Positions 1 to 11,059 of a DNA stretch of 64,000 bases are shown piece after piece. Made by a program: the position numbers and the translations under genes. Numbering within the stretch: the stretch's first letter is position 1; each line of letters begins with the position of its first letter. This DNA comes from Neodiprion pinetum. Its lineage: Eukaryota; Arthropoda; Insecta; Hymenoptera; Diprionidae. The notes beneath the pieces were generated by a model. The model was not told the origin of the DNA, ran no database searches, and was given only the letters and a program-made list of their open reading frames with translations. Location: positions 30,780,348 through 30,844,347 of the forward strand of contig NC_060236.1 in the NCBI RefSeq assembly GCF_021155775.2, given 5' to 3'.

Positions 1-363
1 CCACGATTTACCCTACAACAGAGCCCTGGAAAGTGAAGCTGATGAAGTTGGACTGACTCTTTCAGCCAAAGTAAGCTCAGCTTTGAGAAAAATGAGGACC
101 TTTTCCGAATTCTGGTTTTTCTTTTTATCCTTCTCGTTATTCAGGCGTGCGTTGATGTTCGGGAGGCTGTTGTTTTTTGGAAAATGATGAGATCTCTCGA
201 AGAATTGAACGCAGAGCCTACTAACGTCACGTGGCTCTCGACACACCCGAATCACAAGGATCGCGCAGAAAATTTAAATGGATTGATGTCGAAAGCTATC
301 GCTTTACGTGGCAGTTATCAGGTCAAAATACATTCAATTGAATTATTATCCTACATTGTATAA
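1..363 (+). CDS. Oma1: OMA1 metalloendopeptidase, C-terminal end (partial)
   Basis: This is the 3' end of a gene that enters from the left edge. Two coding exons are visible: 1-70 (frame starts at base 2, donor GTAAGC) and 145-363 (acceptor CAG, stop TAA 361-363), joined in phase 0. Exon 1 reads HDLPYNRALESEADEVGL, which holds the ExEAD motif carrying the third zinc-ligand Glu of M48 peptidases. The next exon has the family signatures DVREAVVFW and WLSTHPNHKDRAENL. OMA1 is a mitochondrial inner-membrane protease that cleaves OPA1 and DELE1 under stress. The HExxH zinc motif and membrane segment lie outside the window. The last 11 or so residues (QVKIHSIELLSYIV) look unconserved. Confidence 0.9.
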
Positions 364-2572
364 TAGTATTCAATAATTATCGTAATGAATAATTTTCCCC
401 TTGTTTCACGGTGCTGAACAGTGTCCAGGACTGAGCCCAGTGGATCCAAGAAAAAAATTCGACGCACAATCGATAAAAGACGTTGAAGCCCGATTGAAAC
501 TACGAGGAGTTTTATAATTGTTATTCTAGACCACTGAATAAAGTACCTGATTCGATTGTGATCAGATAAGTACAGACTATGTCTATTCGAAGTATTAATT
601 AAAACGTGAATGTTCCTTATACATGTCCTCTTGATAAGCAATTGTGTATCTCTCTTGACTTCTAATTTTTTTTCATATGGTTGAGAAATTTTGAGGATAG
701 GAAAACTTTCGGTAATGTAGAAAGCGGAAAGAATCTACAAGTATTAAACATATAATCAACATCGTACGTATTTATTTATACTTAATACCTTTATAAAAAT
801 ACAGCCGACATTGTTCTTGGAGTACTTCGTGTCGCTTAGACACGATTGGAAAATATTAATAGGGTTGAATGTTGATCCTTTACTACATTTTCGCTCATAC
901 ATTATCCGTTCAGTGAATATCACTCGAGTTGATCAGTATTTTCTGGTTTTTCACATTCTGTTCTTTTGTCTTTCTCACTAGTAGCAATAAAATTTTGTGC
1001 AGGTATAAAGTAGTAAAATTAAATATACCTTCTTGATATCCGATATTTTATATCGAAATGGCACGAGTCACGGAATACGATAAAATCAAATAAAACTTAA
1101 ATTCTGATACTGCAAAAATCGTATAATGACAACATTTGATATGAATTACAAGGACGTTTTTAATTTTTGAATTTTTTTTTACTTTTGTATCTGTTTGTAA
1201 ATTGATTTTAAAATTAGTCCTAGATAGGTTTTAAAAATACGCCCTAATTCCTCGTTCTTCTGTTCTTGGTCTGAATATTTTACATCACTTGCGAAAACGA
1301 TTGGTCATAAATATATAAACAAATTTTAAATAACGAAACCTATCGAGCTGTTCCTCTTAGAAACCGGCAACTAGTAGGCTGATGAAAACGTGAGAAGCGT
1401 TGCTATCAATTTATCTTTTAAAACCGAAGTATGCTTTAACGAAAGATTAGCGCCACATGTCGTAATATTTTGACACTAAATTATCTACATATTTCTTTTG
1501 ATGTTTGATAATCCTGAGACTTGAGTTTCAACAAATTTATAAGGCACTATCGAGCGTAAAATGATCGTGCCTAACATTAAGCATAAGTAAAAAAGAAGGG
1601 TACTAGACAATCACATTATTGTACATACCTATCAAACATATACGTATGTATGTATAAGGTATAAAGCGAAAATTTCAAAGCGATGTTCAGTTAGGATTTA
1701 GGCCATCAGATTATTCAAATTATCATCAAATATTTACCATTACGATTTTATAGTCGTATGTGAATGGAATACATATGTCTGTATCACGTGTTTCAACAGT
1801 ATTGAAGTTTTTTGGAGGAAACAAAAAAGCAAAAACCTACAGGCGAAAATCAAATAAATTAATACAAGGGTGAACGGAATCTTGCGTTAATTTTACATTC
1901 GAAATAATATAGCGTTGTCGAACCTGGAATTAAAACTGGAAAGTATTGAACCTGTTGCAATTAATTTTTTTTTTTTTTTCACGCACGAATCATCGTTTCA
2001 AAAGAAACAAGTGAATACTGATATTAAATTTTTCTGTATAATATATATAACAGCATGATTAAAAATGTATCTAACAATAAGACTACAATACTCAACGACA
2101 CTTCTACTCGTCTCAGACACCAACTTGTCATATATTTTATCCGTAACAAACCCGAAGAATAATGCACTAATCATAAAGTAGATAGTAATACTGAATTCTA
2201 TAATTTATGTACGTTGGATAACAGTTTCCTCTGTTTGAAAATCATGTTGCGAGAAACGAGATATCAAAGATACTAAAAGAAGATGTAATACGAAAAATGA
2301 AAAACTAAGAACAAATAAAAACAATTTTCATTCTTAAGTGGGATTTAGGCAAGTTGGAATTTTGTTCTTTTTCTTTTTCTTTCTTTCTCCTTTCTTCCCA
2401 AGAAGGCCGGAGTACGTCGGAATTTATCTACGCACAATTATTATTTCCTCATAACTCAATTTTTCTTTTTTTTTTTTTTCTTTCTTTTTTCACGATTCCT
2501 CCTGCATCTCGTTCAGAGTTGGCAGTGCCTTTTCATCCAGCCCATTGTCATAGTTGACAAAACGTACTGTCT
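364..2572. other. Convergent 3' UTR/intergenic region between OMA1 and AHCYL
   Basis: This 2.2-kb AT-rich stretch has no credible ORF. It should hold the 3' UTRs of OMA1 (plus) and AHCYL (minus). Candidate poly(A) signals are AATAAA on plus at 537-542 and 986-991, and AATAAA on minus at 776-771. If the distal signals are used, the two transcripts overlap tail to tail. Poly-T runs lie near 1965-1979 and 2461-2480. No mobile element was recognised. Confidence 0.5.
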
Positions 2573-5500
2573 TTAATAACTGCATAAGAAATGAATGAAG
2601 ACGGTACCAATTACCAATTTTATAACACGAGTCGAGATTTCTACTGTATTTTTTTTGGTTTTTCACCTTTTGATTCCGAAAGCCTAGAAACTTCCAGTTT
2701 ATATCTGCAAATGAAAAATTTAGAAGAAAAACTTACCGATAATAGTTGGGTTTGAAAGGACCAGCTTTATTAAGGCCCATGTATTTCGCTTGTTCGTCTG
2801 AAAGCTCGGTTAAGTGAGCATCGAACGTTGGCAGATGCAAAGATGCTACGTATTCGTCTAAATTGAAAAACAACGTGATGAATTGGTTGTTTTTTCTCCA
2901 TTACAACTTTTCATATATTTTCGCCGTAAGCTCACCCATCTTTTTCGGCAACAGATAAACGTCACTCTTGTATCGTCCTGGTGGGGCATTGAAGAGTTCG
3001 ATTAAAGCAAGCGCTTGAGTAGCCGCTGTTATGGATACGACAAAGGACGGGATGCTGGAGCACGATAAATTGACTAATCTTCCTTCGGCTAAGAGGACGA
3101 TACGTTTGCCGTCGGGCCAAATCACGTGGTCAACTTGAGATCTGACTTTTTCCCATGTCAAGTCAGGTGTTCGCAAGCTATTCTGTGTTTGAGAATTAAT
3201 TTTTTTTTTACAACAGCCTAAAACTTTTACCGTCGTTCAATCATGTAAGTATAGGAATAATAAAAATACATACGATATCTATTTCCGTGTTACTGTGACC
3301 CATGTTACAGACAACCGATCCGTTCTTCATTTTGTCCATATGTTCTCGGGTGACAACGTTTTTGTTACCGGTTGCAGTTATAACGATATCAACGTTTCTG
3401 ATAATTTCGTTAAGTTTCACCACTCTGAATCCGTCCATGCTGAGAATATAATATTGGGATTCGAATTTTTATCAAGTTCGAAGTTTACCAAATTTCACTG
3501 ACATTGTAAACTTTGGATAAAACTGTTGTTTCAGAATGAGGGGATATTTTTTTGAATTCTCTACCTTGCTTGAAGAGCGCAAATCGGGTCTATCTCTGTA
3601 ATGTACACAATACAACCCAATCCTTTGAGCGCCTGACAGCATCCCTTTCCAACTTCGCCATATCCGCAGATCACGACTTGTTTTCCACCAAACATAACGT
3701 CGGTGGATCTCTTCAAGCTATAAATACGCGTAAATCTATGAATGCAAACTTTTTTACGTTCATTTTTACATTTCGTATTCTCGACTTCGTACGAATTTAA
3801 GAATTACGAAACGTAAGAAAAAACTGGCACGTTATGTAAAAGGCGTTTATCCATTCAATATCCATTGATTTCGTAATTTTCCGCCAAGAAAATGCGCGAG
3901 ATATACCGTAAGAAACGCGGATACGTGCGGTAATAATCATGACGTAATATCTTTGTAGAAATTTGAATTGTTCCATGTTCTCATTGAAACTCTATTCTGA
4001 ATTTAGCCTTGGCTCATATCTTTTTCACGACAATAAAAACGACGCAAGAAATGGTCGTTGATATAACGTGTCTTTACACTGGTATATTACTTACGTAATT
4101 TGCCACGTATACTATGAACAAAATTTCCATCGAGAGTTAGGCGGTAGAAAGAACAATTTGAACGATCACTACGACATAAATTATTCCCGTTTTTTGCCGT
4201 TTCTAAACGCTAGATTTTTCACCCGACAGAGTTCGATTAATTTTCAGTCAGCCTTTTAAATTTGATACTTCTTTTTTTTTTTTTTTCATTTCTACAACGA
4301 GACTGCGGAGATATAAATTTATCTTCAGATGTTTGATGTTTCTTAAAAATATTGACTTAATATATCTATACCCCCTGAAGCAGTGTTCCCTCCGCTTTAT
4401 TGTACCTGTCAATAATGCTCTCGCGACAGCTGTAAAGATTGTCGAATTTTGTTTTGGTAACACTGTCGTTGACATTCATTGCTGGCACCGATAGTTTACC
4501 GGCTTTGGAAAGCTGATAAAGCCTGTGTACACCGGTGACGCTTTCTTCCACAATTCCTGTAAATACAGAGAATTTAAAAAATGAAATACTATTGAAATAA
4601 AAGAAAAAAATTGAACCTTCTTTTACAAGAAACGATAAGTTCTTTGTAATTAAGTAAACGGTAATACCGCATGATATAATTACATTTTGTAAACTAAACT
4701 CCTTCAAAGTAATCCTAAGAATTCAAAATAGTTATCAAAAATGGGTTTTGCAAAAAATTTCGTTACGTTAACGCTACTAATTGCAATCTAGTAAAGTTTA
4801 AAAGGAAATGTGTGAAGGTTTTTTTTTTTAGAAAAGAGTCGTGGGATACCCGATTCAGATAGTAATCTAACCCTCGCTTCTGGCGATATAACTCATTTGA
4901 ATCGCGATTACCAATTGTCAACAATCACCTTGAATCATTTTAAACATGGCGGGATATTTTTTCAGCATTAAATGCGTCGCGTCTCCACCGTCGTCCAGTA
5001 TCATGTTAGGCTGCCAGTTTTCAGCCGCAACGCATTTGTCGATACACCACCAGAAATCCTCCTCCGTTTCTCCTCGCCATGCAAATATAGAGTAGTTGGC
5101 ATGAGCCAGAGCTGCGGCAACTTCGTTTTGCGTTGAATATATGTTACACGCCGCCCATCGCACTTGAGCACCCAGCTGCGCGAGCGTTTCAATGAGGACC
5201 GCGGTCTGGGCGTTGATATGGGTGCAACCAACTATCTTGGCGTTCTTGAGTGGCTTTAAAAAGAGGGAATTATTTTTCAGAACAGATCGATATTCCGGAT
5301 GTAAAATTTTTACAAGCTTTTCGGCGGTCGCACGAAAATGGAAATCATAATTTCACAAAATGACTCCTTACTTTGTCCTCCGCGGCGCGTTTTCGCAGTG
5401 CCATGATTCCCGGCATTTCTTGTTCGGCGATTTCAATTTCTCTTCGACCAAACGCGTACTGATTGATATTACGTACACAGAAATCTGAGAATCCTTTTTC

Positions 5501-8500
5501 TGTCTTCTGGATTTTTTCACGCGGCGATACGTCATCCTCGTCCGATGAACTTCCTACATTTAGATGTAGCAAAGTGGAGTCATATGATGAAAAAACTCAT
5601 TACTCCACGTAATTTAGTTTGTTTCGCATGCGATTGTGAAATTTCAAAAGGTACACAGTGTGCAGAATCGGCGAATGGATGAAGAAGGAAATGAAAGAGT
5701 CAGGATGTTTGCCGCTCTTGTTTTGTTGTTTTTGTTTTTTTTTCCATGCTTAAGCAGTCGAAAGTATAACTAAAATTCATATAATATATGTAAAAGAAAA
5801 GAAATGAAAGAGCAACGTACTCATACCGGAGCTGTAGCTATCTGTGCTGCTGGCTGAGAGAGATCGGCTTCTGTATCGGTTGGATTTCTTCAAGGCACCA
5901 GACTTTGTTTCCTAAAAATTTTTCATTTATGTCGGTTAAATTCCATTCATTCATGTGTTAAAGTATTAGAGTTACGTTCGTTTGTCCAAGGAAACATATA
6001 TAATGGTAACGTCGAACAGTAAAAGAATAAACAACGCCAATGGCGTTTATTAAATTATTGTTCATAAAAAAAAAAGACAAAGGAGCGGGCGCCCTGGCCG
6101 AAGGAAGAATAATGCATGCTACTGATAGACATAAACTGTTTGTCCTACTGTAACAGGTGTAAATTGAGGCTATCTCCTAACTAGTTGAATCCGGTTTCAA
6201 GGCGATAAAGTAAATAAATTCTGACGTAGGGTCATAAACTTTCGTTGAAAGATGTAGACGACGAATTACGTTCGTTGTCAGTCAATTTTTTTTTCTTTAT
6301 CTTCTTAAATCTCGTGTCAGTAGTAGTCTCTTAATGTCGATCATTAGCAATTGCTTTGCGGGGTAAAAAGTGCTTGTGCATTGTGTTGCTAGCAGAAAGT
6401 AATAATAATAGATAATAATTGAGAGGAAAATTTTTTTTCTGTTTTCATTATCTTGCATATTTTTTCATTTATCTTTTCTTTTCTTTTCTTTTTGTTTTTT
6501 ATATTATGATTTGTATTATTATCCTTATTATTATTAGATAAAAGAAACTGAGAAAAATTAATAGACATTATTATAATAAGGATGATACATTTTATCACAG
6601 CGCAGCGGCTGAGGGTATTATCGTCAAAAGCTTAAGAAAACTTCAAAAAGCATCCGCTGCGATATAAATAGGGAAGAAAGAATATGTCGTTTTCCTGTTA
6701 ATCACACTGGACCGTGCAGACAGCGGTTTCCATTGTTTAGGATATAATTCAATACGCTTACACTACAAGTGAGTAACAACTGCCGTTACAGCGGTGCTTT
6801 ACTAAAACTTCTAACAGCACTAAGTATCTGTTTAATAAAAACGATGCCAACATCAGAACTAGTTAATCAACAATTCAATATAACAACTTGTCCGTTCATT
6901 GTGAGGGAGATAATTAACAGTTTCAATTGCTCGTTGTACGTCTTTGTGTTGACGTATCTTGTAGCGCAGCTAATTAATTAATTGAAATTGCAGAACTTGG
7001 CGCGTTTCATTCAAAAGTCACAAACACGTCAGTATGTTGAAGAAAAATTATATTTTAAAGCATTTTTACAAACGATCAAAATTGATGTCAGAAATTGATG
7101 AAATGATGATCGTAATTGAATTGCAGAACGAGTAAATTCAGCTTTCCTAAATCGAATATATACATATTGAATCGAATTGTATACACATATATAGGTGTAT
7201 ATACAACGTAATGGAGTCAATTGATGAGTTGTAAATGTACAAGAGAATGATTGATGCTGTTTTTGGTGATGTGTTTGGGTGATGGTATTTAACCCTTTGA
7301 GTCATAGTGGTAAGTATTCTTACCGGCTATTTTATAACCATTTTTTGTGCATTTGGAGAACTTTTCAACATATTTCTGTGCAGTTGTTTCCTAGTTTTTT
7401 AAGAGAGTAATTATTGCGATATGATGTAAATTATTATAGTTAGAAACAAATTGATTAAACAAAATCGTAAAAATTGAAAGAATAATTCCTTTCCGAAAAA
7501 GATACTCCTCTACAGACATACGTAATTACGAATCTGAAATCGGATTTTAAAAATTCAAGATAGTGGATCCAATATGGCGTACTAAAATTACAAATTCGAT
7601 CGAATACAAAGAAAAAACTCCGTCCAGTCGTTTTTGGAGTGGCTGATTACGAATCTGAAAACAGATTTTGAAAATTTACTATGGCAAATCCAGTAAGCGA
7701 CCTCGAAAACCTTTGCATAATGTTCTTTTACCGAATTCGATCAAGTTCGAAATTTCCGTCCACCATATTGGATCCACCATTTTGAATTTTCAAAATCTGA
7801 TTTCAGATTCGTAATCAGCGATTTCGAAAACTCTTGCATAAAGTGTTTTTTTCACCGGATGCGATAAAATTTCAAATTTTTTCCACCATATTGAATCCGC
7901 CATCTTGCATTTTTGAAATTTAATATCGGGATTGTAATCATTCACTCCAAAAACCAAAGAATACTATCTTGTTATAAAAGTTGCCTCAGCTCGATAATGT
8001 GTGACTCAAAGGGTTAATAATCTAAATATTCCGTCCAACTAATCTAAGTGCGTGTTACCTGATTGCTATTTATCATATCATGCATTTGGTGACTCACTAC
8101 TATCGGCATGCTGGTTGTCTTTTTTTCTATATGCTTAATTTTTCTATTTCACTTGAAAGACTAAAACTTGTCATTGGATATAATGTAAAAACAATACAAA
8201 TAGCCGTACACACGATCCAGTTTAGGTTGGGATTTTAAGGCAGATATAAACACTACAGCGTTAGAGATTGTTGAGATTCGTAGACAAACAGTCTTACTTA
8301 CTAATTTTGCTCTCGGGCCGTGAAAGGCATTATTTGAAGCCTCTAGGCTCTGAAATCACAACAACGAGCACTTCATAATTCACCTCAAAATCGAATTGTT
8401 CTAAGTTTCATTATTGTTATGTTCTGTTTTTGTTTTAAATCTTTTTCTTTACCTCGAATTTGTTCAAATTTTTTTCTCTCAAACACGAGAGAAAATAAAT

Positions 8501-11059
8501 GGCAACATACAAATAAACAAATAATTAATATACATAACGCACGAATATATGTGATCGTTGTATCATAGGCTGTGATTATAATGCATGAAAAGCCATGTAG
8601 AAATGTTTTCACATATCTTGATTCTTTTTTGCATCATTTATCAACCTTTATACCATGTATTTTACTTTTTACCTATTACCAAAACCATTCGACGTGCATT
8701 TCTTTTTCTTTTCTTATAAGCCAAGCGAACTATAGTCATCTTTTACAACTAAAACTATTGTTGTATTAAAATAGAATTGCGTTTTACCTGAAAAAAGAAC
8801 AATCTGTTAGCTCAACTATTCGGAAGAAAATTTTATCTTCTATTATCGTTGATATTCTTATATAATCATTGGTCTTCAAAAGCAACGACGTTTCTAATTT
8901 AAATGACTAGAAGATTGGGAACAAAAAACGGCCTTCTTGATGCTCATTGTTACTTATTACACCTAGTACAAGTTGCATGCGTTTTACAGCACCATAAAGA
9001 AACATATGCTACAAGCATTCTTCTCAAGTAACATGACAATAAGGTCTAAAAGAATATATAATAAAAATATTCCTGCTATTCCTCGTGACGAATAATCCAT
9101 TGTCCCTACACTTTAGTTGCAAATATTGTTCTGCGTTCTTGCTATTTCTTTACCGATTAGAAAAAAATAAAAATAATACCAATATAAATCAATTGGACAA
9201 ACAAATCTTATGACTTGCAGTTTTTCTTGCCTATACAAAAAAAATTTTCCTTCAATACGATAATTTTTTTTTTTTTTTTCAAGGCATTGATTACAGCCAT
9301 GCTTTGGAGGAGTATGCGCTCAAAGATAAGGGAAGTGTAGCGGTGTATTGAATTAAATTACACATTGGGCGTTGCGAGAGCATAAATTTCTTTTCTTCTC
9401 TACATTTACAATTGTCAATGAAAATTGTTTTTACTTCCGTTCATTTGCTTTTCAAATCATATCGACCACATATTTTTTCTTCTCCTTGCCCAAATGAGAA
9501 GATAGTGTTTGTTTCCTTACATTATTTTTTATTTATTATTTTTTTTCTCTCAACGAATAACACGAGAAGACATGTTTTTAGACTAATCCCTTGCGTCTGA
9601 TAACAGTAAAGGATATATGAGTACTTTGAAGAGTCGATCTGATTGATCTACGATTACAGATGATTGATTAGTAACAAACATAGGGTCTTAGTTTCCTAAT
9701 ACCCTAATACCCGTTTTTTTCTCAACAACGATGGTGTAGATTAATTAGATTGACCTACATTACAATTATATCAATAAAAATGATAAATTCTTACCGCGTT
9801 GAATAAAGTGAAGCAAAGACAAGGAAAAAACAAAATTTCTAACTAACTACAGGCCTGTATCTGGCACAGCCACCAAACATTATTATTGTCAAGGTGAGCA
9901 AAAGAGCAGGTGGCAAAAATAGCCAGTGAATTGTGCAAAAAAAGAAAAAGAGAATTTCTCTTTTCGTCTTGAGCTTTTATAAATATATTCGTCAAAAATA
10001 ACAAAAAAAAAATTGTACGGAACTGAAAAGCAAAGAAAATAACATTGGGTTATTACTAACCCGATTATTTTGTACATTTGTGCTGAAATATGTGTCTCCG
10101 TGTTTACGGGTTTTAATTATCAATCAATAGATTGATAAATCATTGTTCAAATTAACAATTCAAGTCTAACTGTTGTCCGAATACTAAAACTACACTGTGA
10201 CGAAACTCTACGATGTTATGAATCTGTTGAGAGTTTTGTAAAAAATTGTTACCCTCCATTCTTGGATTGCAAGGTTCGAATTTTGAATCGACAAAGAATG
10301 TTCTTTTGCCCCATTTTCTTTCTGGAAAACTCCAAAATTATGGTTGTACAAATAAGACACATTTAAGCTTGAGCCTTACAGTTCTAAAACTGTTGTTATA
10401 TGTGGGGGGGGGGGTGAAGGGGGGCAAAAGACGGTTTTTGCAGTCATCCTTTAGACAATTTAGTCAAGAAAAAAAAATAACAAAAACATTCAAGTTTTGG
10501 CGCGTTTTTGCAGCCTTTATTTGGAAAGTTCACGACTTTGTATATATGCATACTTCAGAGATGAGGCAGTAAAAAAAAAAAAAGGGAGTTCAGCAGACGG
10601 ACTGTCCACATAGTGATTTGGTAATTTTGTTCAGTGGTTGTAGATCAATTGACTCAAGGATTTTCTTTCATGTGCGGGAAAATTAAGAATTAAAGTCTGT
10701 AGTTTGGATAAAGAAAAAAAAAAAAGAAGACAAGAGAAATGCAGTTCAGTAATCGGTCTATTCCGACATCGATATTAACTTATGTAGATGCATATGTAAG
10801 TCGTGACGTTTTACACGCTATAATAAAACTACAAATTGTTGGCTAGGTCAAAAGTGTCGCGCTATTGAAATTTTTCGGTCATGAATTGAAGTAATCTGGT
10901 GGGATTTTCATCAGGCTGTGTGAAAATACATATTGGTCATTTGTCAGATGTTGTTACCTTCGTTACGGTGCCCGGATCCGTAACTGGACAATCGGAAACC
11001 CGATTTCTAGCATCTTTTCCAGAGGTAGTACTGTCGGGACCGTCACCGCTGTCCGCCAT
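2573..11059 (-). CDS. AhcyL1: Adenosylhomocysteinase-like protein (AHCYL1/IRBIT family)
   Basis: Exons in transcript order: 11059-10958, 5911-5827, 5553-5372, 5253-4929, 4556-4406, 3717-3565, 3439-3274, 3182-2936, 2857-2737, 2579-2573. All junctions are GT-AG and phase-consistent, giving 512 aa. The start ATG at 11059 begins MADSGDGPDS. The Ser-rich IRBIT-type N-terminal region reads RSRSLSASSTDSYSS and SSSDEDDVSPREK. The SAHH-like core follows, with EQEMPGIMALRKRA, IVGCTHINAQTAVLIETL, the NAD-binding GYGEVGKGC loop, CNMGHSNTEID, LAEGRLVNLSC, and the C-terminus GPFKPNYYRY. AHCYL proteins are catalytically impaired SAHH relatives that bind the IP3 receptor and other partners and, in flies, restrain AHCY. 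The terminal RY requires the last 7-bp exon; without that splice an in-frame TAA (2735-2733) ends the protein at NYYR. Two further coding-like exons, listed separately, suggest alternative N-termini. Confidence 0.93.
7289..8017. mobile_element. piggyBac-like MITE with internal inverted modules
   Basis: The element is bounded by TTAA at 7289-7292 and 8014-8017, with terminal inverted repeats CCCTTTGAGTCA. TTAA target duplication followed by CCC is the piggyBac signature. Inside, a module of about 60 bp (key words GATTACGAATCTGA and GGATCCAATATGG) occurs four times. Copies at about 7523-7580 and 7641-7700 run forward, and copies at about 7759-7818 and 7881-7945 are inverted. There is no transposase ORF. 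It sits in the AHCYL intron between the 5911 exon and the candidate first exon at 8109. Confidence 0.8.
8059..8109 (-). CDS. AhcyL1: Candidate alternative first coding exon of AHCYL
   Basis: On the minus strand an ATG (8109-8107) opens MPIVVSHQMHDMINSNQ and ends in phase 0 at a GTAACA donor (from 8058), the same donor motif as the main first exon. It would join directly to the 5911 exon. Upstream the frame meets a stop, and there is no pyrimidine-rich acceptor, so an alternative promoter and first exon fit better than a cassette. The resulting isoform would have 495 aa. The exon lies 42 bp from the boundary of a piggyBac-like element. Confidence 0.4.
8302..8349 (-). CDS. AhcyL1: Candidate cassette exon of AHCYL
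   Basis: On the minus strand a 48-bp open segment is flanked by an acceptor (GATTTCAG, AG at 8351-8350) and a strong donor (GTAAGTAAG from 8301). It is phase 0 at both ends, matching the phase-0 junction between the first coding exon and the 5911-5827 exon. It therefore inserts SLEASNNAFHGPRAKL after TVTK without shifting the frame. Including it gives a 528-aa protein. AHCYL N-termini are known to vary by isoform; this particular exon is inferred from sequence alone. Confidence 0.5.

Larger units (their letters stand above)
5912..10957 (-). other. Large first intron of AHCYL
   Basis: This 5-kb intron separates the first coding exon from the Ser-rich exon. Apart from the two candidate exons and the piggyBac-like element listed separately, it holds AT-rich sequence with homopolymer tracts (poly-T near 9266-9280, poly-G at about 10403-10414, poly-A at about 10571-10583). 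No other coding signal was recognised. Confidence 0.6.

Noticed and set aside
2705..2736. Alternative acceptor (TTTGCAG at 2706-2705) extending AHCYL as RYKLEVSRLSESKGEK
   Set aside because: It would need an intron of only 32 bp, below the practical minimum, and adds a tail unlike the family. The 2580 acceptor gives exactly RY-stop.
10246..10572. 108-codon frame in the AHCYL first intron
   Set aside because: It contains a poly-G/poly-A derived stretch, lacks splice-site support, and is on the strand opposite to the host gene without other evidence.
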